Assembly: GCF_034008315.1 (NCBI RefSeq) | Contig: NZ_CP125377.1 | Coordinates: forward strand, 2,616,001-2,680,000 | DNA from: Pseudomonas sp. P8_241 | Lineage (GTDB): Bacteria; Pseudomonadota; Gammaproteobacteria; Pseudomonadales; Pseudomonadaceae | Direction: 5' to 3' | Length of the DNA: 64,000 nucleotides | In this document: positions 16,861-25,481 of the stretch, in pieces | How positions within the stretch are numbered: position 1 is the stretch's first letter | Layout of the letters: the number at the start of each line of letters is the position of its first letter | The notes under the pieces: model-generated | The model's database searches: none | Seen by the model: the letters and a program-made list of their open reading frames with translations, nothing else | What the model was told of the DNA's origin: nothing | Made by a program: the position numbers and the translations under genes

Positions 16861-19429
16861 ACGTCAGCGCATTTTCCACTTTGTTGCTTTTATCCAGCGC
16901 GGCCTTGAAGCTCAGCGTCAGTTTGCTGTCATGGGCCAGTTCCTTGAAGTAGCTGTTGGCTACATCTGCTGGCCAGAACCCTTGCGTGATCCATGTGGCG
17001 TTGGTCATAGCGCCGCCTCCAGCGTAGATCACCTTGTCATGGGCTACACCGCCGGCCTTGAACCCGGCCAGGCTCATCCACACCTGCTGACCGGCCGCGA
17101 TCAAATCCCAGAGCAGTGCATGGATCATGACGTTTTTGCTGCCCAGCGTTGAGAGATCCAGCACATCATTGGCATCGGCGTCGGTGATTTTCGGCGAGTT
17201 CAGCGAGGTCAGCGGCAAGGTGCCGACGTTCAGCAACAGGGCCGGGGACGGGTGGGCCTTGCCGTTGCGGGTGATGGTGAAGGTGAGGGTGACTGTTTTG
17301 CTCAGGTTGAAGGCAAGCACGCTGACCGGCAAGGCGACTTCAAAGCCGGTTTCGCTGACCGGCTTGGCTTGAGTGGTGTGCGAACCGCCCGCCGCGGTGC
17401 CCGCCGCGCCCTTCCAGGTCACGCTCAGCAGGTCGCTGGGCAGCAGACCCGCCTGAGGAATGACGGCGGTCAGTGCGTCCTTGGCCTTGAGGGGCTGCAA
17501 GGTTTTCCCATCGGCTTCGGCTTGTTTGATGCCGGGCGGGGTTTCCAGCTTGAACGCCTGACCGACCAAAAATTTCAACGGATTTGAATAACTGGTTGTA
17601 TCGCTCTCCTTGCGCCAGATGCGATAGCTGGCGGTGATGTTCTTGCCGCGGTTGGCTTCGATGTGCTGGGCGACAAAGGCGGCGCTCAGGTTGAAGGGCA
17701 CATTCTTGTCGGCGTTCAGCGCATTGATGTCAATCGTGTCTTCGGTCTTGCCGCTGACCTCGCCGACCCAGGTGTAGGTTACCTTGTCGCCGGATTTGGT
17801 CGGCGTTGCGGTGGGACGCGGGGCGGTCAGTTGGCTGGTGCCGTTGGCCAGGTCGGCAGGCTCCAGGGCACCGTCCTTTTCGCCGAGGACAATGGGTTTG
17901 ACCAGCTCGAATTGCGGCTCGCCGACGAGCAACTGGGCGGCGGGCCGTGAACCACGGCGGACGATCTCGCCGTCCTCGTCAATCAGCAGGTTGTACGAAA
18001 GGTCCAGCTTGCCCCCTTCGAGGGTCTTGAGGTGTTTGCCCTCGACGAGGATGGTAAAACCCGCCGGGTCTTCGGCCTCCTCTTTGTTCGGAAAGAACCA
18101 CTCCAGGGCCGGTTGATAGCTGCTGTTATCGGGACGGGTGCCGAACCAGATGAGTTCGATCGCCGAACCGAGCACAATCAGCGGATCAAACGGAATGCGG
18201 ATGCGGATGTTGGTCAGATCGGGGTCGAGGCTGCCATGCTGTGCATCGTCGGCAATCGGCGCGGCCAGGCGGGTGGCCTCGCCCACGATCTGGACAAACC
18301 GCCCTTTGGAGCGCAGTGGTTCGGGGCTGCCGGCGCGGGTCACTTGATAAGAGAAGATGGCCTGGGTTTTCGCCAGTTTGCGCACCTGCGCATTGTCGAC
18401 TTCGAACTCGTAAACGTGCGGCAGGTTGTTGACGGTTTGCGGGTCGGTGGTGACTTCGACAGCCTCGCCTTCGAGGGTGGTGCCACGCAACTTCACAACG
18501 ACTTCATCGTTCGACTCAAAAGGCGGTGAAGTGCCCCACACCTGAACCGTGACGTCGGCGTCACCCAGTTTCTCAAGATCAAGTACGTTGTTCTGCGTCT
18601 CCTCGACGATCGCGGCGGGCAGCAGGCTGATATCGGTGGCAACAACGATGCGGGTTTCCTTGCACCAGTCCTCTGCCTCGTTGTTCACCAGGTCGTGCAC
18701 GATGAAGCTCACGGCCAGGCCCGCACTGTCGGAGTCGCCTGCCGCCTCGATGGTGTCTTTGGTGATGGTAATCAAAATCGGGTTGTTGGCCGGGTCGCTG
18801 ATCTGTAGTGCCGTCAGCGGGTCGGAATACTGGTACTTCCCGCCCCAACTCACTTTGATCACATCCCCCACGGCGGCGTCGGGGTAAGGGCTGCCGTTGC
18901 CGGATTCGGCGCGAATGACAATGGGCACGCCCTGCTCAGCGGTTTCCTTGTCCACGCCGCCGTCGACGATCTCCTGCGGGATGTACATGAACAACTCGGA
19001 ATGGCCGTACCCCGGGTCGAGGTCCTGGCCGCCGGGCAGTTCGAATTTGACGTAGAGCTTGACGGGCGGGGTTAGGGTTTCGGCCTGTTGATTGAGCCGG
19101 GTCACCCGGTAGCTCAACGTGTGAGAGCCGGTTTGCCAACGATGCGACGCGACCCACAGGATGACAGGTTGGCCGATTTCCGTAGCGTCCGTCAGGGTGT
19201 GTTGGTCGACCACAGTCGTGCCGTTGAGCAACAATTCGACCTTGTCGCCCAGGCCTTGGGTGGACCACTCCAGAATTTCCACCTTCAAACCCTTGCCGGG
19301 GTAGTTGTCCTGGGCGGCGGCGCGGTTGATGCCCCATTCGCCGGAAGGCCATTGCGGTTCGGTGCGACCGGGGATGTTCGGATCACGCAGGGCCAGAGGG
19401 GCGGGGGTTTTCGACGGTTGAACGAGCAT
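16742..19429 (-). CDS. Large protein of Ig-like beta repeats (paralogue 3), reading frame broken at the 3' side
   Basis: The frame gives 895 residues starting MLVQPSKTPAPLALRDPNIP, with AGGAG before the ATG at 19429; the longer frame to 19825 overlaps the next gene and has no ribosome site. No signal peptide. About eight repeats of roughly 100 residues are present, with motifs such as GDVIKVSWGGKYQYSDPL, DEVVVKLRGTTLEG, FSYQVTRAGSPEPLRS and DLLSVTWKGAAGTA; each pairs a GD.V.V.W.G strand with a Y.V.R.G.P strand, as in paralogues 1 and 2. The true product should continue through the damaged repeats into the frame at 15556-16461, giving perhaps 1250 residues. It faces the other two paralogues, with the autotransporter gene between. 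Higher GC than paralogue 2. Function unknown. Confidence 0.72.
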   Translation of the reverse strand: MLVQPSKTPAPLALRDPNIPGRTEPQWPSGEWGINRAAAQDNYPGKGLKVEILEWSTQGLGDKVELLLNGTTVVDQHTLTDATEIGQPVILWVASHRWQTGSHTLSYRVTRLNQQAETLTPPVKLYVKFELPGGQDLDPGYGHSELFMYIPQEIVDGGVDKETAEQGVPIVIRAESGNGSPYPDAAVGDVIKVSWGGKYQYSDPLTALQISDPANNPILITITKDTIEAAGDSDSAGLAVSFIVHDLVNNEAEDWCKETRIVVATDISLLPAAIVEETQNNVLDLEKLGDADVTVQVWGTSPPFESNDEVVVKLRGTTLEGEAVEVTTDPQTVNNLPHVYEFEVDNAQVRKLAKTQAIFSYQVTRAGSPEPLRSKGRFVQIVGEATRLAAPIADDAQHGSLDPDLTNIRIRIPFDPLIVLGSAIELIWFGTRPDNSSYQPALEWFFPNKEEAEDPAGFTILVEGKHLKTLEGGKLDLSYNLLIDEDGEIVRRGSRPAAQLLVGEPQFELVKPIVLGEKDGALEPADLANGTSQLTAPRPTATPTKSGDKVTYTWVGEVSGKTEDTIDINALNADKNVPFNLSAAFVAQHIEANRGKNITASYRIWRKESDTTSYSNPLKFLVGQAFKLETPPGIKQAEADGKTLQPLKAKDALTAVIPQAGLLPSDLLSVTWKGAAGTAAGGSHTTQAKPVSETGFEVALPVSVLAFNLSKTVTLTFTITRNGKAHPSPALLLNVGTLPLTSLNSPKITDADANDVLDLSTLGSKNVMIHALLWDLIAAGQQVWMSLAGFKAGGVAHDKVIYAGGGAMTNATWITQGFWPADVANSYFKELAHDSKLTLSFKAALDKSNKVENALTFKDQVYTIKSVAIVTPTITEVKDPKGKPKSLTAGGNQRP

Positions 19430-19500
19430 GGCGGGAACTCCTGTCGCGAAGGAAGAGGGGCGCGAGTGGAGGTATTTAAGGCGTGCAGGGCGTGGGCTGG

Positions 19501-19521
19501 CTACTGTCAGAAATAACAGGT
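19501..19521 (-). promoter_or_regulatory. Palindromic operator-like site upstream of Ig-like gene 3
   Basis: Reverse complement identical over 21 bases to the site at 8467-8487, including CCTGTTATTTCTGACAGT. It lies about 70 bases before the ATG at 19429. Identical sequence within otherwise different upstream regions argues for a shared regulator. Confidence 0.6.
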
Positions 19522-19602
19522 TGAGGGGCTTTTCCGATGGACGGTGGGAGGGGGGGGCGCCGGCTGTCGTAGATGTGACTGCAGGCGGCTTGTCTGCAGC
19601 AC

Positions 19603-20274
19603 TCAACCCCGTCGTTCGGCCTTTAGCAACAATGACTGCGGCATCGGGCTTTGCGGATGCTGCGGCTCCTGCAAAGCGGTCAGCTGAAATCCGGCCATGT
19701 CCAGCGCATTGAGCCAACTCGACAAACTGCGAAAGTACCAGGGCATCGGTTGCCACTGGCCCGCGAACCCGGCGAAGGTTTCTTCCCGCCAACCGTCCTG
19801 ATAGTCGCCCGCTGCAACGGTCCACGGATGCAATGTCTGGATCAGCAACGTGCCGCCGGGAACAAGGAGGGCATTCATCGCGGCGAGTAGCGCAATGATG
19901 TCCTGATGCAGCAGGGCAAAGTTGGCACAGATCAGGTCGTAGTCGCGACCGATATCCACTGTCGTCTCGACCAGGGCTTCATAGCTTGCCAGGTGCACCG
20001 CAGAAGAACCCGCCATGCGCGCCGCCTCGACCAGTGTCGCGTCACCGTCCACACCGACGACTGTAAAACCCCGTTCAGCCAGCGCACGCAACAGCCAACC
20101 TTCGCCGCACCCCAGGTCAAGTACACGCTCGGGTTGACAGCCCAGCACTGCAAACACAATGGCCTGGTCGGTGACTTGCTGGCGGCTGGCGATGGCGCCG
20201 CTGCGGATCGCTTCGATCCAGGCGTGGGCGTTGTGGTGCCAGGTTTGGAGGAGGGTGGTTTGCGGGTCAGGCAT
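19603..20274 (-). CDS. Class I SAM-dependent methyltransferase
   Basis: A 223-residue methyltransferase: motif I RVLDLGCGEGWLLRALAERG, motif II VVGVDGDATLVEAARMAG, then YDLICANFALLHQD and LVPGGTLLIQTLHPW. The start MPDPQTTLLQTWHHNAHAW fits the family; the frame goes on upstream to 20430 without homology-like text. The target is unknown. It ends about 170 bases upstream of Ig-like gene 3 on the same strand, with the 19501 site between them. It may be the first ordinary gene beyond the accessory block. Confidence 0.85.
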   Translation of the reverse strand: MPDPQTTLLQTWHHNAHAWIEAIRSGAIASRQQVTDQAIVFAVLGCQPERVLDLGCGEGWLLRALAERGFTVVGVDGDATLVEAARMAGSSAVHLASYEALVETTVDIGRDYDLICANFALLHQDIIALLAAMNALLVPGGTLLIQTLHPWTVAAGDYQDGWREETFAGFAGQWQPMPWYFRSLSSWLNALDMAGFQLTALQEPQHPQSPMPQSLLLKAERRG

Positions 20275-20853
20275 CTCGATGTCCGGCGTTGTGGGTTCGA
20301 TGCAAGGATAGAACAACCAACCCTCAAGATGAATAGTATGATTATTTAATGGGGTCGAAGCGAATGGGGCGCTGCTCGCTATTTCGAATCCTGTCTGCCG
20401 AACATCAACTAATGGATCCAATGAAGTCAATGTTGAAGTTCATGTAAGCAAGCAGCCCAGTGGTCATAAGGGTTTGCGGAAAAGTTGGATCGTTAGTTTC
20501 GTTGCAGATAGATTGAATCTTTCCACCGTTTGTCGGTCGCCTGATCAGAAAATGAACAAAGCTGCGATTGTGGCCTCTGATTCAGCAGCAGGTCATCCAT
20601 GGCTTGCCCCAGCAGTTGCGACTAAAAGTGGAAATTGAACCGCATAGGCATTGAGTTGCAGATGGGCGTTTTTTATCTGAAATTCAGGAGGCAGTGACCC
20701 GTCTATCGTTGATTTTGCAGGCAAATCAACGGTACTAACCGTGTCAAATCCATGATTTGGCTTATCTTATATAAGTAAGGTCGTGCAGGTATTAATTAAT
20801 AAAAAACCTGTTAGCTATCGATCTGTACTGTGCAATAAGGTGGAGAAAATACC
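20275..20853. other. Intergenic region, no gene seen
   Basis: Nearly 580 bases without a convincing gene. The right half is AT-rich, with TTATATAAG near 20767 and TTAATTAATAAAAAACC near 20800, probably promoter sequence for the gene at 20854. The left half shows nothing clear apart from the possible upstream extension of the methyltransferase frame to 20430. Confidence 0.5.
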
Positions 20854-21501
20854 GTGGCGATAAATACAATTATGAGCCTGCTCGAAAATAAAGAATTGAT
20901 GGAGTTTGTACGCCTGGGCGTTGTTTACGCTCATTTGCTGGCGTGTTGTGTTGCCATCGGTTTGGTATTGACCAGTGATATCGCGATGGTGCGAGACCTG
21001 TTGAAACGGAAGTTGTTGACTGAACATGATAATGCACACATGGAGAGTCTTCAGAAATCTGTCATCGTTGCACTGATCACGCTGTGGGTAACGGGCATCG
21101 CTATTATTGGTATTGATTACCTGGAAAAAGGCATCGATTACTTTGCCAATCCCAAGCTTCAAGCCAAGGTGATTATTGTCGCGCTACTGAGCTACAACGG
21201 CGTGTTGCTGCATCGCCTGGTATTGCCGGCACTGCAAAAGGCAGGCTCTTTGCTCGATCTCGGATTCAGCGCACGGATGCTGGCATTGGCCTGCGGTTCT
21301 TTGTCGGCAGTGTCCTGGATGTATGCCGCCATGCTGGGTGTGGGGCGTCCTCTGGCATGGAAGTATTCCCTTTCGGAACTGTTGATGGCCTATCCGGTAC
21401 TGATTGTGTTCGGTTTCCTGACGATGCTGGCATTGACGCAGCGGGCGAAACAACAGGGCACCTCTGTTACTGCTCAGGGCGCAGTCGCTGGCGCCTGCTA
21501 A
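20854..21501 (+). CDS. Integral membrane protein of unknown function
   Basis: A 215-residue protein with about five or six hydrophobic helices (VVYAHLLACCVAIGLVLTSD, VIVALITLWVTGIAIIGIDY, ALACGSLSAVSWMYAAMLGV, YPVLIVFGFLTMLALT). A GTG start at 20854 follows GGTGGAGAAAATACC. A histidine in the first helix (YAHLLACC) and another at LLHRLVLP recall DUF2214- or CopD-like membrane proteins, but I cannot assign a family with certainty. A terminator follows. Confidence 0.7.
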   Translation: MAINTIMSLLENKELMEFVRLGVVYAHLLACCVAIGLVLTSDIAMVRDLLKRKLLTEHDNAHMESLQKSVIVALITLWVTGIAIIGIDYLEKGIDYFANPKLQAKVIIVALLSYNGVLLHRLVLPALQKAGSLLDLGFSARMLALACGSLSAVSWMYAAMLGVGRPLAWKYSLSELLMAYPVLIVFGFLTMLALTQRAKQQGTSVTAQGAVAGAC

Positions 21502-21550
21502 GGCGGTTCTGCGGGTAAGCCTTGCGGGTTTGCTCAGCGTTTGATCATTG

Positions 21551-21604
21551 GCGACCTTTTTGTGCAGGTGACACAGGCCTGTATCAGAAAGGTCGCTTTT
21601 GCTT
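21551..21604 (+). terminator. Terminator between converging genes
   Basis: GCGACCTTTT at 21551 and AAAGGTCGCTTTT at 21588 form a long stem with the inner arms CAGG/CCTG. It lies 50 bases after the stop at 21501 and ends just before the converging gene at 21615. Confidence 0.7.
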
Positions 21605-21614
21605 TCTGCGCTCT

Positions 21615-22787
21615 TTAGAAGTACTTGAGCCAGGTGATGTCGCGACGGCGCGCCTTCAGTGCAGCAAACCAGCGCACCGGCCAATAAAGCGCCAAGGCGA
21701 GTATTACAGCCATCAACCAGACTCCCCGGATTCCATCAAAGCCGCAGTAGCTGCCCTGATTCAAACCGAATGTCGCTACGCAGGCCAGGTACAGCACTTT
21801 AAGTACATACAAGTGCAGGATGTAAAAGAACATCGGCGCGGCACCGAACACGGCCAGAACGCTGATCCACTGTCGCTGGCGACTGCGCTCGAAACTCAGG
21901 AGCAGCAACAGGCCCATTCCCAGGGTCAGGGCGAGGAACAGCAGCGAAGGCGGGTATTTGGTGATGTTGAAAAAGCTCATCAGCGTGAGTGTGGTGTTGT
22001 CGTAACTCATCCAGTGCGCTTCGCCATAACCATTGAGCAAACGCAGTGCGAAGAAACCGAGCAGGGCGCCAACACCTGCCAGCCATAGTTTTCGCTGGCG
22101 TTGTTCAGGGGAGGCGGAGTCGGTGAACCAAGGGCCAATGCAGTAGCCCAAGGCGATTACACCGATCCACGGCAATACCGGATACGACGTTCTCAGGCGG
22201 ACACTGTCCGAGAGTTCGATCCAGCCGCGATCATGCAGAATCGCCCAAACCCCATGCATCGGCGAACCCTGCGCAACGTGCAACGCGTCGAGAAGGTTGT
22301 GTCCGGCAATAATGATCACCGCGATCGCAAACAGAATCGAACGAGGCAGCCTTACCAGCACGGCGAGCGCGATCATGCTGATACCGATTGCCCAGATCAC
22401 CTGCAGATAGATCACAGTGGGAGGGAGCTGGAACGTCCAGGCAAAGTTCACCAGGGTGAGTTCCAGTAGCACCAGCACCAGGCCGCGTTTGAACAGGAAG
22501 GCTGCCACATCGTTTTTACCCTGGTGCTTTTCTGCGAACAGGTAAGCGGACAGGCCTGTGAGCAGCACGAAGACCGGGGCGCACAGATGGGCCAGGGTCC
22601 GGCTGAAAAACAACGTTGGCTCGGTGGCATCGATGTTCATTGGATCAGAAACCTGGCGATGCAGGAAAAACGTCTCCCGCACGTGGTCCAGCAACATGAA
22701 AAGAATGACCAGACCCCGAAGGGCATCGATGGACAACAGTCGCTGGCTTGATTTTGCTTTGGTTGAAGGGCGTTGGTGGGTAGTCAT
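21615..22787 (-). CDS. DUF1624/acyltransferase-like membrane protein
   Basis: A 390-residue protein with about ten hydrophobic helices. The N-terminus RLLSIDALRGLVILFMLLDH followed by VRETFF matches the DUF1624 (heparan-alpha-glucosaminide N-acetyltransferase-like) family, where DALRG and the following His are conserved. RTSYPVLPWIGVIALGYCIGP is the second family signature. These proteins are thought to transfer acyl groups across the inner membrane; the acceptor is unknown. It stands alone, converging on the gene at 20854. Confidence 0.8.
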   Translation of the reverse strand: MTTHQRPSTKAKSSQRLLSIDALRGLVILFMLLDHVRETFFLHRQVSDPMNIDATEPTLFFSRTLAHLCAPVFVLLTGLSAYLFAEKHQGKNDVAAFLFKRGLVLVLLELTLVNFAWTFQLPPTVIYLQVIWAIGISMIALAVLVRLPRSILFAIAVIIIAGHNLLDALHVAQGSPMHGVWAILHDRGWIELSDSVRLRTSYPVLPWIGVIALGYCIGPWFTDSASPEQRQRKLWLAGVGALLGFFALRLLNGYGEAHWMSYDNTTLTLMSFFNITKYPPSLLFLALTLGMGLLLLLSFERSRQRQWISVLAVFGAAPMFFYILHLYVLKVLYLACVATFGLNQGSYCGFDGIRGVWLMAVILALALYWPVRWFAALKARRRDITWLKYF

Positions 22788-22908
22788 TCAGAAGTCGCTG
22801 GCAGGAGAGCAGATCAACCCCGATTAATCGGGCACTTAATTGATATAGTATAACATCCAAAGTTGCCTGATTCTCACTGACGCGCAAAAACTCCGATCAG
22901 CACAAAGC

Positions 22909-22938
22909 ACAACACCGGCGCAAGGCCGGTGTTGTGTT
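22909..22938 (-). terminator. Terminator after TonB-dependent receptor gene
   Basis: CAACACCGGC-GCAA-GGCCGGTGTTG makes a strong hairpin 25 bases beyond the receptor stop at 22963. The T-rich tail on the reverse strand is weak (TGCTTTGTG). Confidence 0.65.
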
Positions 22939-22962
22939 TGTGTATTGTTTGCGCTTAGGGGC

Positions 22963-25209
22963 TTAGAAACGATACTTCGCCGACGCCGTAATGCTGCGCG
23001 GTGCACCGTAGGTGAGGGCGCCGTAAGCATCGAAGATGTCGAAGTACTTCTCGTCGGTGACGTTATCCGCGTTGACCTGAGCCGAGAGGTTTTCGGTAAT
23101 CTCGTAGCGCGCCATCAGGTTGACCAGCGCATAGGCATCCTGCTGGATCTTCTCTGAATTCCCGGCCGGATTGATGGCATAGGTGTAAATCGAGTCTTGC
23201 CAGTTGACCCCGCCGCCGATCGTCAACTTGTTGAAAACACCTGGCAGACGGTAAGTGGTGAAGGTACGCAACAACTTCGTCGGGTACAGGGTGTTGACGT
23301 CATCGCCGTTGGCATCGTCGGCGGTGAACTGGGTGTAACCCACGGTTGCATTCCAGTCGGTCGCGAGTTCGCCCGAGACTTCCAACTCAAAACCTTTACT
23401 GGTCGCACCTTCGCTTGCCTCGTACGCGAAGCCGCCGACCGGGTTTTCAGGGTCGATCAGCTCGCCAGTATTCTGCCCCAGGTTATCCTGCTTGATCTGG
23501 AAAATCGCAGCGGAGGCGTTCAAGCGGCCATCGAAGTATTCACCCTTGAGGCCGATTTCACTGCTCTGGCCAACGATAGGGTCCAGTTCCTGCCCGTTGC
23601 TGTCGCGTACCGACTGCGGCAGGAAGATTTCGGTGTAGCTGGCATAGGCCGAGAGGTTGTCGTTGAGGTCATAGACGACGCCTGCATAAGGGGTCAGTTC
23701 GTGATCGACATCGGTCTTGCTCACTTGCGAGAAGACGTCATCGGCGGTCTTTTCGTACCAGCTCTCACGTGCACCCAGTATCACTTTCAAATCATCGGTG
23801 ACGTTCAGGCGGGTCGCCGCATACAGCCCTTTCTGCCGGGTTTCGCTATAGCCGTAGTCGGTCCGCGGGCCCCAGATCGGTTCCGGGAAATTACCCTTGT
23901 AGGCATCGAAGTCGGCCACACCGTCAAAGCCGGTTTGCGCGTTGAGTGCATCGGCATCGAATTTCTGCTTGCTGTCCACGTAACCGAAGGCCACTTCGTG
24001 CTCACGGCCCAACAGCGAGAACGGGCCGTTGAAGCGGATACCGTAGTCGTCCTGGGTGGTCTCGGTCTTGTAGGTCGCCGGGAACGAAAACATCCCGGAG
24101 CTGCCGTTCTGGCCGGGATTGCCAGAGAGGTACAGCAAGGACGAGTCGCCAGTGCGCTCGCCACGGTTGTAGCTGAGGTTGACCTGCCAGTTGTTGGCGA
24201 AGGTGTGGTCGAGATTGACGAAGTAGGTGTCGTAGGTGGTGTCCCACTTGCTCCACTTGGCGGAGGTTGTCTTCGAGCGGCTCCAGTTGGTGCGGCTGCC
24301 GTCTGCGTACCAGACGGGCAGGCCACCCCACATTGGCGAGTCGGCGTTGCTTTCCTGATGGCTCAAGCCGAACCACAATGTGGTGTCGGGCGTCAGGTCA
24401 ATGTCCATGGTGCCGTAGAGGGTCTGGCGCTTGTTCGAGTTCATGTCGATCCAGGTATCGCCCTCGTTGGTCTCCCCGACCAGTCGCGCACGAACGGTGC
24501 CTTCGGAGTTCAGCGCCGTGGACACATCGGCTTCGACGCCGTAGGTGTCCCAGGTACCGGCGCTCAGTTCGAGCGAACCCTTAAGGTCTGTGCTGTAGGC
24601 GCGCTTGCGCACCATGTTGAGGGACGCGGAAGGATCGCCGGCACCGGTCATCAAGCCGTTGGCGCCACGGACCACTTCAACGCGGTCGTACATGGCCAGG
24701 CTGCTGAAAATCTCCCCCGAGCTCCAGGGCTGTTCATAGATGGTAGGTACACCGTCGATCATCAAAGAGTTGAGCTCAAAGCCACGGGCGTTGAACTGTG
24801 CCCGGCTGGTCTCGTAGCGGTTGACCGACACGCCCGTGGCATTGTTGACCACGTCGAGGATGGTTTTCAGATCCTGGTCTTGAATGCGCTGCTGGGTGAC
24901 GACGCTGACTGACTGCGGTGTTTCGCGCAGCGACATGCTCAACGGGGTGGCCGTGCGCGCGGCGTCCGTCGTGTAAGAGTTGGTGCCCTCGGTAACGCCG
25001 ACTTGCCCGGCGGTGGCCGTCTCGGTGATCGCGATAGGGTTGAGAACCACCGAGCTTCCGTTCTCGGTCTGTTCCGCTGCCTGCACAGTGGGCGCAGAAA
25101 AAGCGACGCCGGCTGCAAGCATGTGTACTGCCAGAGCCAGAGGGCGCATGACCAAAGGCGAGCGCGGGGTAACGGCGATTTGTGAACACGGAAGGGCGGT
25201 GGCGGACAT
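22963..25209 (-). CDS. TonB-dependent siderophore receptor
   Basis: A 748-residue outer-membrane receptor. The signal peptide ends about SAPTVQAAEQ; the plug domain includes LRETPQSVSVVTQQRIQDQD, NARGFELNSLMIDGVPTIYE and VEVVRGANGLMTGAGDPSAS, all typical of the FhuE/FoxA/FpvA-like siderophore receptors; the barrel ends YGAPRSITASAKYRF. There is no N-terminal signalling domain, so it is not a sigma/anti-sigma-coupled receptor. A Fur-box-like site lies 20-45 bases before the start codon, so iron limitation should induce it. No biosynthesis genes are adjacent, so it probably takes up a foreign siderophore. Confidence 0.94.
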   Translation of the reverse strand: MSATALPCSQIAVTPRSPLVMRPLALAVHMLAAGVAFSAPTVQAAEQTENGSSVVLNPIAITETATAGQVGVTEGTNSYTTDAARTATPLSMSLRETPQSVSVVTQQRIQDQDLKTILDVVNNATGVSVNRYETSRAQFNARGFELNSLMIDGVPTIYEQPWSSGEIFSSLAMYDRVEVVRGANGLMTGAGDPSASLNMVRKRAYSTDLKGSLELSAGTWDTYGVEADVSTALNSEGTVRARLVGETNEGDTWIDMNSNKRQTLYGTMDIDLTPDTTLWFGLSHQESNADSPMWGGLPVWYADGSRTNWSRSKTTSAKWSKWDTTYDTYFVNLDHTFANNWQVNLSYNRGERTGDSSLLYLSGNPGQNGSSGMFSFPATYKTETTQDDYGIRFNGPFSLLGREHEVAFGYVDSKQKFDADALNAQTGFDGVADFDAYKGNFPEPIWGPRTDYGYSETRQKGLYAATRLNVTDDLKVILGARESWYEKTADDVFSQVSKTDVDHELTPYAGVVYDLNDNLSAYASYTEIFLPQSVRDSNGQELDPIVGQSSEIGLKGEYFDGRLNASAAIFQIKQDNLGQNTGELIDPENPVGGFAYEASEGATSKGFELEVSGELATDWNATVGYTQFTADDANGDDVNTLYPTKLLRTFTTYRLPGVFNKLTIGGGVNWQDSIYTYAINPAGNSEKIQQDAYALVNLMARYEITENLSAQVNADNVTDEKYFDIFDAYGALTYGAPRSITASAKYRF

Positions 25210-25228
25210 GCGAACTCACATTTAATTT

Positions 25229-25252
25229 GTGTTATTTGAGAATCGCTATCAT
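25229..25252 (-). promoter_or_regulatory. Fur box upstream of the siderophore receptor
   Basis: On the reverse strand TATGATAGCGATTCTCAAAT resembles the Fur consensus GATAATGATAATCATTATC in its typical Pseudomonas form (ATGATAnnGATTCTCA). It lies directly upstream of the receptor start. Confidence 0.75.
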
Positions 25253-25481
25253 ACGCATATGTATTCTGGCTGGGAATACGAATCGAACTCAAATGGGAAG
25301 CTTTAACAAACGCGTGCTGTCGGCAAATGTCCGGATGGTCCGGTTCGAGAGTGTTCAAGCGCGGGGCGCAGGCTGACGCCGAGGATTGAAATCCTCGGTG
25401 CAGGCGATGGCCTTCAAGTTTTTTTGGGGAGGGCAAGGAGGGCCGCGCCTGGGAGAACCCTGGGCGCGGTGTCGCGGGAAG

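Noticed and set aside
23197..24912. 571-residue forward frame opposite the siderophore receptor
   Set aside because: Shadow of the receptor; no ribosome site and no domain.
25439..25468. GC-rich inverted repeat after the phosphoglycerol transferase gene as a terminator
   Set aside because: CCGCGCC/GGGCGCGG can pair, but on the coding strand it is followed by C and A runs, not by T, so it is not a clear intrinsic terminator.
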